64,000 nt of DNA, taken from Adiantum capillus-veneris. Lineage: Eukaryota; Streptophyta; Polypodiopsida; Polypodiales; Pteridaceae. The translations under genes and the position numbers were made by a program. The notes beneath the pieces were generated by a model. The model saw nothing but the letters and a program-made list of their open reading frames with translations, searched no databases and was not told the DNA's origin. The stretch lies in the NCBI GenBank assembly GCA_014529385.2, contig CM043948.1:76742291-76806290 (forward strand), read 5' to 3'. This document shows positions 37,032 through 48,596 of the stretch, piece after piece (within the stretch, counting starts at the first letter, position 1; each line of letters starts with the position of its first letter).

Positions 37032-37693
37032 TCAAGAAAATTTCAAAAGCTTGCCATGCATTAATATCACACCAAAAAACATATCATAAACTTTGTCATC
37101 CTCATGGATATGAATCATAAGACTTCCCTCCTCGTAATCTCTTGCACAGAAACCTGTAGTTGGGCCAACATAAGCCACATTGCATTCCAAGGCCTGGGAA
37201 GCACTTATAACAATATCATGAGAAAATGTTGTGGCCTTCAAGAGGCATTGAAAAGCATACATGCCTGCAAAGAGGCATACAAATCCCTCAAATACATTCA
37301 CAACATATGCACAAGTATTACCATTCTTCAGAGCATCTATGACCGTCTCAAGAGGCACTTTCTCATCAAGCAAACGATCAAAAAACTTATAAGTAACATC
37401 TTCCAGCATACCAGTACCAAATGTAAAAGAGAAGGATACATCAACACTTGCTTCTGATAAGAGGCTGTCAAAAAAACCAATATCATCACTTACATCATTA
37501 CACAAACTCTCCACTTGCACCATTTCTTCACACATACTCTCATCATCACAAAAGCTCATAACGGCCTCTTCAACTGGAGCATCCTCACTCTTCTCTGCTA
37601 AACTGGTTGCACACACACCTCACAAGAGACAAGTCCCTGCTCTCCCTTTCCTATGCTTTTATCTTCACTCCCCCTAAGGGATTCCAAAGTTTG

Positions 37694-37791
<98 letters not shown>

Positions 37792-38125
37792 CATTTTCAA
37801 ATCCCACCAACCATCTTTCTTTCAGAGATCTAATGTCCCTCATGAATGGAGCCAAGTCAAATACCATCGATTCATTGCAGGAAGACTCTTCATCAACAAA
37901 TGCATCATCAAGTGAGTCACTATCACATAAATCATCTTCACTCAAAAAACTAGATGCATCAGACTCAAAATCGCTACAATATCCATCTTCTAAAACCTCC
38001 TCATCGTAATGCATAGGCTCTGTAACAAATGAATCTTCCACCATGTCAACCATCGACCTCTCCATAAGGGACAAGATATACAGATCCGACTCCCAAGTGT
38101 CTCCCTCAAACAAACTCCACAACAT
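37032..38125 (-). pseudogene. Acidic ORF with Glu-Arg tract, unit F
   Basis: Two minus-strand frames (38125-37598 and 37616-37032) meet in a short GT repeat, where a two-base length change explains the shift. The protein is acidic and Ser-rich (SDFESDASSFLSEDDLCDSD; CDDESMCEEMVQVESLCND). Between the acidic parts an (ER)n run is encoded by the 95 bp CT/GA microsatellite, and the C-terminal part is more hydrophobic (VVNVFEGFVCLFAGMYAFQC). No domain is recognised. It follows the gag-like ORF, so it may be the rest of a gag-like protein. Confidence 0.45.
37695..37789 (+). repeat. CT microsatellite inside acidic ORF (95 bp)
   Basis: About 47 CT units, read on the minus strand as Glu-Arg repeats in the open frame. 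A change of length not divisible by six bases alters the ER phase or frame. Confidence 0.97.
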
Positions 38126-38150
38126 ATGCCAAAAATCACCTTGTAGTAAT

Positions 38151-38759
38151 TCAAAAGTAGTGACAAGGGAGTCCTGTATTGAATTTTTGAGGCTTTGCCA
38201 AGCTCCAATAGTGAATTAGAAATGAGACCTTCAAGGCTGACCAGCTGTAACGCCACTCGTCCAGGAGCACATGCAAGAACACAAAAGCATCATGAGACAA
38301 GCCCTGTGAAGCGAATACAACTTTTGCTACATCACTGTCAATTGCAAGTCGCATCATCTCATGCTCAACTTGTGTAATTCAAGACTGTATGCATTCACTT
38401 GAAGTGCCACAAAAGTATACATGACATCTTGCTGGCATCTTTGAACATGCATAATATTTTAACAAAGCATAATTCACGAGTTTCCAACTATATTGCACCT
38501 GCTCACGAAGACATTCATAAAAATGCCAAGCATCCTCGTACAACCTCTCATACATGAAATCAGCCCTCTCTACATCATCAAAGATATAAAGCTCTAAAAG
38601 CAACATATTTGCTTCAACAACCCATGCGTGTACATCCTCATCCCTCCTTCCAGAGAACCATACATTCATTGCTGGCATTTTTTCAGAAGTTTGTAATGCC
38701 TGTGTCGGATGCTCAAAACCAAGCCATCTGCTCTTCTTACTGAAGGTACTCAACAACAT
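38151..38759 (-). pseudogene. Gag-like ORF with two gag-type modules, unit F
   Basis: From an ATG at 38759 the frame shows VWFSGRRDEDVHAWVVEANM, then YEDAWHFYECLR and YSWKLVNYALLKYY. This is the F.G..D...W..........A..WY......SW......F pattern of the plant Retrotrans_gag domain. After one in-frame stop at 38379 the same frame continues with a second, shorter module (LLDEWRYSWSALKVSFLIHY). A frameshift near 38170 leads into the acidic ORF. No zinc knuckle is visible. Confidence 0.5.
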
Positions 38760-38785
38760 GCTCCTCCGTGGGGGCACCAAAACGA

Positions 38786-39008
38786 TGACAGGAAAAAAGG
38801 TAGAGCAGGATACTATCTCTCAATAGCTCGCCCACATTGTCAAGCATACAAATAGATAGTAGAGATCAAGCCTTTCTATCACTCTGAGGCCCTTGTTGGC
38901 ATCACCTAGCCGTAGGTGAGGGCACTTGAGTTTGGAGATAGTATGAGAATGAGTGACCCGACGAGTATATATATATATAATTAGAGCTCAAGGAAGACAA
39001 GGAGAAGG
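38786..39008 (-). repeat. Right copy of repeat F (putative 5' LTR, truncated)
   Basis: See the left copy at 34464. Its outer side is cut at 39008 by the 5'-truncated gypsy A. On the minus strand its inner end TGTCA is followed by TCGTTTTGGTGCCCCCACGG, 27 bases before the gag-like ATG, an unusually short leader. Confidence 0.55.
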
Positions 39009-42000
39009 GTATGGTTAGGCCTAGCTCATCTCCATTTTGTTCTCTTGTGCTACTAGTGCAAAAGAAAGACGGCACATATCGTATGTGTAATGACTATAGA
39101 GCACTAAATAGGGTCACTATCAAAAATAGGTTTCCCGTTCCACGGGTAGAAGACCTATTTGATAAGCTACAAGGGTCCACTTACTTCCATAGGATTGACC
39201 TAAAAAGTGGCTATCATCAAATAAGGATAGTTGATCAAGACATTGTAAAGACCGCGTTTCACACTATGTTTGGTCTTTACGAATACATTGTCATGCCTTT
39301 TGGCTTGACCAATGCACTAGCCACATTCAACCGCTTGATGGAGAAGCTATTCAGGCCTCACCGAACCTTTACTGGAGTGTTCTTTGATGATATTATCATC
39401 TACTCTAATTCATTAGACGAACACAAGCAACACCTCTAGGTAATATTTCAAGTTTTAAGAGAGAATAAACTTTATATTAATCAAAAGAAAAGTGAATTTT
39501 TCTTACAAGAGATTCAGTATTTAGGTCACATTATCTCTCAAGATGGCATCCAAATGGATCCATCAAAGTTAGAGGTAATAAAAGCATGGCCTAAACCAAG
39601 GAATCTTCATGAACTAAGAAGCTTTATAGGTATGTGTGCATACTATAGATGCTTCATAGAAAAGTTCTCACTAATAGCAGGACCATTACATGACCTAACA
39701 AAGAAAAATGTTAGGTACACATGGTCTGCCAAGGAGAACAATGCTTTCGAAAAGCTTATCTCTCAACGTGTGCTTACACTACCGGATCTCTCAAAGCCAT
39801 TTGAGGTCCAATGCAATGCTTGTGGTGATTGCCTTGGAGCTGTTTTGCTCCAAGAAGGGCAGACCATAGGCTATGAAAGTCGAAGGCTCGACCTTGCTGA
39901 GCAAGCTCTAGGCATATATGAAAAGGAACTCCTTGCAGTTCTACATGCCTTAGACTCATGGAAGCACTATTTCTTGGGGACTCCTTTCATTCTGTAAACG
40001 GATCACCAAAGTATTAAGTACTTCATGACGCAGACCAAGCTCTTCGGCAAACAAATGAGGTGGGCAAATTTTCTTTCGCAATTTCATTTTCATATTGCTA
40101 ACATTGTTGGCAAGCATAATCAAGTAGCCGATGCACTCTCAAGACGGCCATGAGTGAATGCGGTTTCCATAGCAACTCACAATGATCTATCTTCTATGAT
40201 AGATGAGTATGCTATTGGTCCCGATTTTAGAGATGTGATTTCAGCCCTTGCATTAGGGAAGAAAGAGGAACCATTTACCTTACAAGATGGTTATCTTCTC
40301 TATGGCAATAGACTATGCCTTACTAACTCACTACGTGAGAAAGTAATGTATGAATCTCATGCTCCTCCTTATGCGGGGCATATAGGGATTCAGTCTACCC
40401 TAAAGGGGATTGAAACATATTTCTATTGGCCTACCATGAAAGCAAACATACAAGAGTATGTTTCTAAATCTGTGGTATGCCAAAAGACGAAGTTTGATAG
40501 AGAGAAGCAGCCTCGATTGCTTCAACCTTTGCCAATCCCTAATTAACCATGGGAGAGCATATCCATGGATTTTATCTTTGAATTGCCTAAGTCTATCCAT
40601 GGGAATACAGGAATATGGACGATAGTAGACAGGTTCAATAAACAAGCTCATTTTATATCTGTCAAAAAGACTATCAAAGCCCATCAAATGGCAACCCTCT
40701 TCATTTCACAAATCTTCAAGTACCATGGCTTGCCAATGTCCATAGTGTCGGATAGAGATCCTAGAATGACAAGTAACTTTTGGAAGGGTCTCTTTGAGAA
40801 TTTAGGGACAAGGCTAAACTTCTCTTTGGCCTATCATCCACAAACGGATGGCCAAAGTGAGATAGCTAACCTACAATTCTTGATCTACTAAAAGCCTATG
40901 TAACGGAAGTAGATCAAAGATCCTAATGGGAGAAGTACTTACCCTTAGTAAGATCCCAATGGGAGAAGTACTTACCCTTAGTGGAGTATGCTTACAATAA
41001 CACTGTACATACTTCCACGGGAAAAGCACCTTTCAAGGTAATTGAGGGAAGATAAAAAAGTCCCTTGCTACTTAAGGTACATGGAAAGATCTTTGCTGCA
41101 GATGAGTATAGCCGAGATCCACAAGAATCTTTCCAAAAGATTAAGGATGGTATCTCTATCTCACATCAAAGGCAAAAGGCTGTTGCTGACAAGCATAGAA
41201 GAGCCAAGCCTTTAAAGAAAATTATTGGGTCTTATTAAAATTTTCCAAGGCTCGATTAAGGCACACGACGGGCAAGAATTCTACGGGATACCAAAAGTAC
41301 TATGCTAAGTTAGCAAAAAGGTACTATGGTCCCTTTTAGATTCTTAGGCCAATCAATGAAATGTCCTATCAATTCACGTTACCCAGCCATTGGCTCATAC
41401 ACAATGCTTTCCATGTGAGCCTACTAAAGCCTTACAAAGGAGAGCCACCTCAAGAACCAACTATTGAAGACCCACTGGAGATCGAGGACCAAGAAGAGAT
41501 GCTGCAGCCCGAGTCCATTCTTCGACATGAAGACAAGGTACTAAGAGGTGGTAAGACTATCCGATGATATCTTATTAAGTTTAAGAATTATCGTTTTGAA
41601 GATGCTAGATGGATGCAAGGCATACAATTAAAGGATAACCTAAACCTTGTCAATGCTTATAATGCTTCCCAAGAGTACGCAAATGTACAAATGTTAAAAA
41701 TGAACAAAGTTTTTGTCTTATAAGACTCTCTTTTATTTATTGTGCACAAAAATAAAATCGTATGCATGCTTAGATCAAGTTTGCGGAGACGACATCTCTT
41801 GAACACCAAGTAGAGCTTGTCACTCTACTATGGAAGATTGATAGGACTCATGTGCAGACATGCTTGCGGCAGTTTAGGCTCTCAAGCGCCAAATGGACTA
41901 GTGTTCCATTTTGAACGATGTCGTAGGGTAACATAGGGATCCTCTACCCGCTAAGAAAAGGACTAATGAATATGCTTTATCTTCTCTACCCCATAGTTGA

Positions 42001-42029
42001 GGACGACTATGATTTCAAGAGAGAGGTAA
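39003..42029 (+). pseudogene. Gypsy family A copy 2, pol (RT-RNase H-integrase), 5' truncated
   Basis: It starts inside RT (GMVRPSSSPF equivalent) and keeps LVQKKDGTYRMCNDYRALNR, FFDDIIIYS, RNase H (YEKELLAVLHALDSW, with the usual Glu), the H2C2 region (APPYAGHIGIQSTLKGIE, CQKTKFDREK), the integrase core (ISMDFIFELP, SDRDPRMTSNFW, HPQTDGQSE) and a C-terminal chromodomain-like end (LIKFKNYRFEDARWM). Stops include 39437, 39995, 40152, 40544, 41053 and 41565, and about 39 bp is tandemly duplicated at 40918-40985. Gag and protease are absent. Confidence 0.9.
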
Positions 42030-43591
42030 TGTCATAATAACTAATATCTAATTCTTCTAAATGATTTTCTCATGTTAAACCGATCATTTAATACGGGGAA
42101 GTGCCAGGGGAGAAAAAGCTAGAGTATTGGTTAAGTAGGCAGACCGGCCACAGTAGGGATCCAAAGGAGGAAAAATAGGGATCCAAAGGGGGGGCCATCT
42201 GCAAAAGAGCAATGTGCAACAATGGGCTTAAAAGACCCTAAGGTTCAGCCCATTAAGAATTCCAAAATGCTAAGGTTCCAACATTCAAAGGTTGTGTCCA
42301 ATCGTACACACACAAAGTCTTCACAAGTCCCTACATAGGATGGGGCGAGCCCAAGAAGTAGGGGATGAGAGAGAAAATCACACACACAACACACAAGCTC
42401 CCTTTACACAAAGGGAATGAGGGACATATGTCAGCTCCCTAGGCCAGATGCCCACAAGGTGTACTCAAATCCTATTGGATGGCCATGGAGGTGGACCAAT
42501 GAGAATTAGGCTAGAGTAAATCTGGTTTAATTGATTTAAAAACACTTAATAAAAGAACCAATAGGAATTAAGCTCTCTAGAAGACTATTGGACAGTCTCC
42601 CAAGGGATCCAATGAGCATTTAGCAACCCAATGGCTTGCCTGATTTCTATTGGCCAGGAGGCAAAGGGTTCCAATGAGAGATTAGTTGCATTAATAAATT
42701 ACCTAAAGCTCTCCCAAAAGGGGAAAGGGGGACACATGTCAGAAGACTATCACTTATGTTGCTTAAATTTCATTGGCTAAGCCTGGGGAGGTCCAATAGG
42801 GTGTGAGCATGAGCAAATAGCAAGAAGGGTCGACCAAGAGAGAGAGAGGGGGCTGATTTCTCAAAGGCATTATTGCATTACACATCACAGAAGCTCATGT
42901 GTAGAGTAAGAAGACTCTCTCTCTCTTCTCAAGCTTTAATAAAAAGCTTATCACCTACTCCAAGCTTGTGAGAAGGGAGGCCTACACCAACAACTCTTGG
43001 CTTTGTGATGCAAATCCAACCAAGAGCCAAGCTTCAATGCATGCTCATCTCCTCTACCATGCTAATTACTAAGCTAAGCTATGCTAATATGAGTGATTAT
43101 GTGAGGAGATGTACATCTTTCTCGTAAGACTACTCCTTCTTCCTCTCAATCTACTCTCGTACACTGCTAGCTCTCACCATCTTGGAAGGTGTGTGAGGTC
43201 TTGGGTCTGAGGCCGTGAGGGAATTGATGTTGTGTTTGATAAGTGTTTTGCTTAGTGCTTGAAGTCTCCATCTTCATTGCACTAGCTAGTATTGAAGGAA
43301 CACAAAGGATTGTATTGTAAAATGTCTCTCTTGATGGGAGAAACCATAATACAAAGCCTTTTGGAGGGGGGACGTGCTCCATGCAAATCTGGTCCTCAAC
43401 TGTTGTCAATTGTTTAATTTCTCTCTCTTTTGCAGTATTGTTCATGCTATCTAACTAGGTGTTATACTTTTTGTTGCTCTCTCCACCCAAGCACTCTTGT
43501 TATTCTCATTAGGAATCTATTCTAATGAAATGCTCACTATGTTCATGCTATTTTCCGGTACACACAAGTTACTAGACCATTAAAGGTTACA
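42030..43591 (+). repeat. 3' LTR of gypsy family A copy 2 (1562 bp)
   Basis: It starts TGTCATAATAACTAATATC after a purine tract (AAGAGAGAGGTAA) and ends AAAGGTTACA. It is collinear with the LTRs at 55295 and 62241. As the 5' side is lost, no TSD can be checked. Confidence 0.9.
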
Positions 43592-43795
43592 TTTATCATT
43601 CATAACTTTTGCTCAACCATTTCAATATACATTAGTGACCATTTATAATCCATACAAAGAAATAATTTCTCTCCACTTTGACTAAGATTATTATGCTTAG
43701 TTGTTTCTCCACATACAAAGTCAATACATAAGGTCCGATAGTCTACTTCCACGGTCCATTGGCCAAGCATAAAACTCTTTACGTGATACATGATG

Positions 43796-43845
<50 letters not shown>

Positions 43846-43909
43846 GTAGGCATATATGAAGAGGGAGAGGATAGAGGAAGAGAGAAAGATAAAGGTAGAG
43901 AGTGAGAGA

Positions 43910-43954
<45 letters not shown>

Positions 43955-44281
43955 AAGGAGTGGGAGATATAGAGAGGTAGAGGGACACAGAAGGGGAGAG
44001 AGACAGAGAGAGAGAGGGAGGGAGAGAAAAAAAAACTGGCTTCAAATACTCTGGAGCGAGCTTTTTTAATAGATTTGTTTAGTAGAGAAATATCCAAAAT
44101 AAGCTCATTCCAAAGCTCGCTCCAAATTTTAACTCAATTCAATGCACCTATGTTTAGCCATGCTCGTTCAGGTTCTCATCATGCATCATATGCGTCAGAT
44201 TGTTATACTTTGTCTATTTCTAGTTTATGTGATGAAGAGGAACATCTTTCTTTTAATGAAGCACATACTCCAAAAAATTGA
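43592..44281. other. GA microsatellites, no gene
   Basis: GA tracts at about 43801-43838 and 43912-43950 lie in a GAGAGG-rich stretch (to 44030). A small frame at 44075-44281 (DEEEHLSFNEAHTPKN at its end) may be the linker before copia RT. Confidence 0.6.
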
Positions 44282-45625
44282 ATGGCTGCAATGCAATTAG
44301 AATATGATATACTTATAGAGAATGAAACATGGACTTTATGTAATTTGTCTCCTGAGAAAGGTCATTGGTACAAAATGGGGTTACAAGTTGAAACATAAGC
44401 CGGATGGTGAGATTGATCGCTACAAGGCTAAACTTGTTGCAAAATGTGAGGCACAATAGAAAGACACTGTGAAGAGACTTTTTCTGCTACTTGTGGTATG
44501 ACTATTTTTTGTTTTCTATGTGCATTGGCGGCTCATTTTGGATAGAATGTACATCATTTAGACATTGTTATTGCTTTCTTGAATGACGATATATTTGAGG
44601 AAGTATATGTAACGTAGCCTCGCGGTTTTGTTAAGAAAGGACAAGAAAGAAAAATGTGCAAATGTAAGAAAGCTTTATCTGGGTTGAAGCAATCTCCTCG
44701 TGCTTGGTATGAGAAAGGTGACACTCGTTTGGTTAAACAAGGATTTCGTAAAACAATCCAAATTGAAAGCACTCTGTATGTTAAACGTGAGGGTGATGTA
44801 TTTCTCATCGTCATTTTGTTAATAGATGAATTGCTAATTACTAGCCCGAATGAGACACACATTGCTAAATTCAAGGCTGAATTGATGCCACTTTCAAGAT
44901 TAAAGATTTGAGGCTTTTGCATCATTACTTTGGCATACAGTTTAAGTAGTGTGATGGAGATATTCCTTTGTGTCAAGCAAAATACATAGAGACATTACTA
45001 TGTAAGTTTGGACTTGAGGATTACAAACTCATTGCTACTCCAATAAAAACACGTTTGAAATTGAGTCTTCATCATGCTAAAGATCTTGTTGATGTCACTC
45101 TCTGTTGGATGCCTTATTTATGTATGCAATACGAGGCCGGATATTCAGATTGCGATCTCACACATCAGTAGATATATGCATAGCCCAAGGTCTAAGCATT
45201 GACGGCTATCAAAAAGATCTTTTGCTACTTAGTGGCACTTTACATCTTGGGTTGTTTTATCCCAAGGGGAGATCATTGCTTCTATGTTTGCATGTTTTTT
45301 CGTACTCAAATTGGGATGGTTGTTATGATACACAAGTGTCCACAAGTGGTTTTTGTTTCATGCTCGAAAATTCATACATATTGTGGTTGAGCAAAAAGAA
45401 ACCTAGTATAGCCACTTCTAGTTGTGAAGCCGAGTACAAGGCAATCTTCACAGCTATGGTTGAGTGTGTATGGCTCAGACGCCTTATGGATGATTTTGGT
45501 GTTAAACAAGACACTACCAGCATTATATACACAGACAATCACTAACACTCAAAGCATTCATAGTTGATAGGAACCTAGTTTTCCAATATCACACATTTTT
45601 TCCTCACCAAGAGCTTTTTTTCCAT
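44282..45625 (+). pseudogene. Ty1/copia pol remnant (RT-RNase H)
   Basis: RT motifs appear across frames: KLKHKPDGEIDRYKAKLVAK, CKKALSGLKQSPRAWYEK and LIVILLIDELLITS (the Y.DD site now reads LIDE). RNase H follows at 45238-45540 (LHVFSYSNWDGCYDTQVSTS, SSCEAEYKAIFTAMVECVWL, IIYTDN). Many stops and shifts. It is the same family as 1768-2735, but on the opposite strand. Confidence 0.85.
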
Positions 45626-45748
45626 GCATTGTATATACACCTATAACTCTAGGACGCACTAAGAAACATACTCTATGTTGTGTGTCTTAAGCTTCTTCAT
45701 CATCTCCAAGTTGTGTGTGCCTCCTTGCAGCCCTAATTCCAACAAGAT
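45626..45748 (+). repeat. Copia LTR fragment
   Basis: It shares GCATTGTATATACRCC, ACTCTAGG, GTTGTGTG, GTGTGTGC and the terminus CCCTAATTCCAACA with the LTR at 1768-1995. Confidence 0.65.
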
Positions 45749-46445
45749 TACAAGCTATAACAAAATTCTTGATGTGAAGTTATTACTCAAGAGCCAAATG
45801 AGATAAGTCTCTAAGGTTTGGTGTAGAGGACAAGTCTCTTATCCCTAGTTAGGCATTATAATGATTTAACAAGGATGTAGTGATTATTAGTCATTGGCAT
45901 TCTATTTTTTGAAGTTTCCATGAGTGATTAATGATCTATGGCTTTGTGACGTAAATTTTTGTTCACCCACCCACCCACCCATTTGGAACTCCCTATCTAA
46001 ACATCAACATTGAGGCAATTATATGCGAGACCTCTGAGAAAAAAAACCCACACAACCATATCTAATCAAATCCTATTCAACAAGGAACACATACCAAAGA
46101 CGAGATTAATACTTGGTTTGGTCATTATGAGTTAACCATTATGCCTTTTGGACTCACAAATACTCTAGCAACTTCAAATATGCTTATGACTAATGTTTGT
46201 AGAGCATCTCAATGGCTTTGTTCTTGTCTTTGATGATATTTTAAGATGAAGAAGAGCATGAACACATGTGTAAAGTACTTGAACTTCTACTACATTTGTC
46301 TTGCTCCACACTAACAAAAACAATCAAAATGTTTCTACCAATCTTCAATCTCAACACAACTGAGACCTTGAGATCACACACATCTACACCCGTTTGACAA
46401 TACAGTCTGTTGATAAGATTGAAAAGGAGAGCAAGGACACCAGAA
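45749..46445 (+). pseudogene. Spacer with gypsy RT scrap (46090-46325)
   Basis: The first 340 bases hold nothing recognisable beyond a CCCACCCACCC phrase at 45965. From about 46090, INTWFGHYELTIMPFGLTNT and then a shifted FVLVFDDIL mark the RT palm, with a YADD-like site reading FDD. Heavily decayed. Confidence 0.55.
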
Positions 46446-46703
46446 TCACAATAGTAGTATGTGGAGTTGCAATTGAAAAGTGTCTTTCAATGGGTTTTCT
46501 TCCACATTATATAGTGTATGGCTGACACAAGCTCCATCATTCAGCACAATTACATGCTCCTCTGTAGCTACAGCTGACTTCTTTGTAGGCTCCATATAAT
46601 GTTTATTCTTGCTGTATGCAGCTTGGACAATAAGAGAAGATGCACCATCTTTCAATTCCATTTGAATGGTTCTTTGGGCATTGGCCACACTAGATGTACG
46701 CAA
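46446..46703 (-). CDS. Possible exon of unidentified host gene
   Basis: A clean 85-codon minus-strand frame without low complexity (QMELKDGASSLIVQAAYSKN, then EEHVIVLNDGACVSHTLYNV) ends at a TGA at 46446. A CTAG acceptor near 46692 would enter this frame in phase 2, which does not match the phase-0 donor of the neighbouring exon at 47120, so the link is unproved. No family is recognised. Confidence 0.35.
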   Translation of the reverse strand: MRTSSVANAQRTIQMELKDGASSLIVQAAYSKNKHYMEPTKKSAVATEEHVIVLNDGACVSHTLYNVEENPLKDTFQLQLHILLL

Positions 46704-46979
46704 GATGTCAAGGAATCAAAGTGGCTAATAACACCATAAACAAAACACAAGATTGTGCTGAATGTAACCATGTTGTATGCATGTGTGTGTTTGTGTGTGA
46801 TATACAAGAAATGCCCAAGTTCATAGTGAACAAAAGCCTAGTCAAAACACATTTGAGAAAAGAGCATACAATGATGGGTCAATCTCCTTTCGAGATAGAC
46901 ACTAGAGACAGACAATCATAAAGGGACTAATGCAAAGATTGTCTGAAAAAGGAAAAGATCTGAATCAGCGACTCACCAA

Positions 46980-47117
46980 AAACAGACCGGTGTGTGTGTG
47001 CGTGTGCGTACAAATACGAGTGAATGTCTTCACACACATGTGCGTGTGCATGTGTGTGCACACAATGATATCCTTGTGTATGAGTGAATGTCTTCACACA
47101 CATGTGCATGTGCATGT
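46980..47117. repeat. Tandem GT-rich duplication in presumed intron
   Basis: The phrase GAGTGAATGTCTTCACACAC plus ATGTGCRTGTGCATGT occurs twice, about 65 bp apart (near 47019 and 47084), within a GTGTGCGTGTGC-rich stretch between two candidate exons. Confidence 0.8.
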
Positions 47118-47119
47118 AC

Positions 47120-47797
47120 GTTCAACCATCCGTACAAAAGGATATCATTGTCAAATATAATGTCTTTAGGAGGAAGATCATATATGTCCAGAAATTCGTC
47201 GAGCTTGGGAGTTTCATCTGCCAAGATGACTGCACAAATAAACAGTTAAAGACAGTCAAACATGTTCACCTAGAGTGTCAGCATAAGACTAAATACATGA
47301 ACTCAAAAGAGAAAGGTATGGGGTCCAAACTTTTTAAGGGCTAGCCTACAAATGCCTGGCACATTAATATTTGCCATAAATGGGAAACAATAATCATTTC
47401 TTCGGCGGAGATCAACCTTATGTCGAAGAGTTTGTATTTGAAAAGCAAATGGACTATTGATATGGACCATGGATGGCGTATACTTCAGTATGAAACAAGC
47501 TGACATGAAGGTAATTGGAAACTCACATGCAAAAATAGCTGCTGGATCATCAGGCAAAAACTCTTCAGTAGAGGAGCGTACAGAGTCCAAAGCTTGAGCT
47601 TGTTGAACCTGGATAAGGTAGTATGCACACAATCAGCATTGTTCATTGCAAAAACTCCATACAATCAAAAGGCATTAGCATCTATAAAATATGATTAGAA
47701 AAAGCGAGACATGAAGGACAAAATAAGCTCAATCTACCTTGTCCATTTCAGATAACTTCTTGCCCCATTTAAGCACATTTATATTCAAACTTGAGAT
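47120..47797 (-). CDS. Three phase-matched exons of an unidentified host gene
   Basis: Exon a (47738-47797, 20 codons: NINVLKWGKKLSEMDK) lies between TTTTGTAG and AAG|GTAGAT. Exon b (47527-47608, 27 codons plus one base: VQQAQALDSVRSSTEEF) lies between TTATCCAG and GCAT|GTGAGT. Exon c (47120-47229, two bases plus 36 codons: ADETPKLDEFLDIYDLPPKD) lies between TTTGTGCAG and AAC|GTACAT. All junctions keep one frame. I do not recognise the protein. LINE copy 2 sits just upstream, so 5' exons are either beyond the transposon block or lost. Confidence 0.55.
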
Positions 47798-47824
47798 CTA
47801 CAAAACACCAAAAACACACCATTT

Positions 47825-47828
<4 letters not shown>

Positions 47829-47861
<33 letters not shown>
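47829..47861 (+). repeat. CT microsatellite at LINE copy 2 5' boundary
   Basis: About 16 CT units immediately before the first LINE sequence (CGTCGGCCGCCC). Confidence 0.9.
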
Positions 47862-47862
<1 letters not shown>

Positions 47863-47864
<2 letters not shown>

Positions 47865-48596
47865 GGCCGCCCACAAAGCCTCTTCATGCGGACAGGGAAG
47901 AGGATGTCGGCAGTAGAGAAGGAAATGAGAGAATGGAGAAACGAAGTGGAAGAGTGGAGGAAGGAGAGGAGCACTATTCTTCAAAGATGGACGGAAGAAA
48001 GAGATGGAATGTGTAGGAGGATCGCTTCACTTGAGAAGAAAATGGTCATCCAAGATTCCATCATCCGAAATCTACAAGCAAAAAGTGAGCGGCTCGAAGA
48101 AGGCGAAATTCAGCCATCCATGATGGAAGAATTGAATACCATGAGAGAAGAAATACGGGTTATCGAGGAAGGTTAGGAGAAGACGTCATCGGCCGCGGTC
48201 ATCTCTGCAAGACAAAAGAAACTAGAGGAGGCCGAAAAATGGATTGAGGTTGCCAAGAAAGGGAAAGGTAAGGAAGCTCCTTGTACACCACTCTTATTAA
48301 CATGACCCTCAAAGAGGAACAAAGAAGGAAGATGCGGGCTCTACATGTGAGGGTAACCGGCCTCAAGGACATAAACAATGTTGAAAAAGAGGTCACAAGC
48401 CTCACATCCATGATGGGGGTGGACAAGCCTTCACACACAAAGACAAGGAGAGTGGGCAAGAAGAGTGATGGCCCGAGAGAATCTTCAAAAGGGAGAGCTC
48501 TCATACTATCCTTCCTCTCCTTGGAAGAGAAGGAATTCTTGAGAAAGGCCTACTCTCAAGGAGACAGGTATTTTCCTTGGTGATGATCTCACAATG
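47863..48596 (+). pseudogene. LINE copy 2 ORF1
   Basis: A coiled-coil half (EKEMREWRNEVEEWRKERST; LEEGEIQPSMMEELNTMREE) and the conserved RALHVRVTGLKDINNVEKEV block match copies 1 and 3. A TAG at 48174 and frameshifts near 48285 and 48560 break it. The frame with GIFLGDDLTMR near 48575 continues directly into RT sequence (RTSKA), marking the deletion junction. Confidence 0.75.

Noticed and set aside
34464-39008. A host multi-exon gene for the acidic and gag-like frames
   Set aside because: The gag pattern and the direct repeats at both ends fit a retroelement better, although a captured host segment is not excluded.
45626-45748. Complete copia LTR
   Set aside because: Only the terminal half resembles the 228 bp LTR; the 5' half cannot be aligned.
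47030-47224. Continuing exon c through the HAHAHV-type GT repeat
   Set aside because: The frame runs into a GT-rich tandem duplication; the GTACAT donor before it gives a cleaner model.
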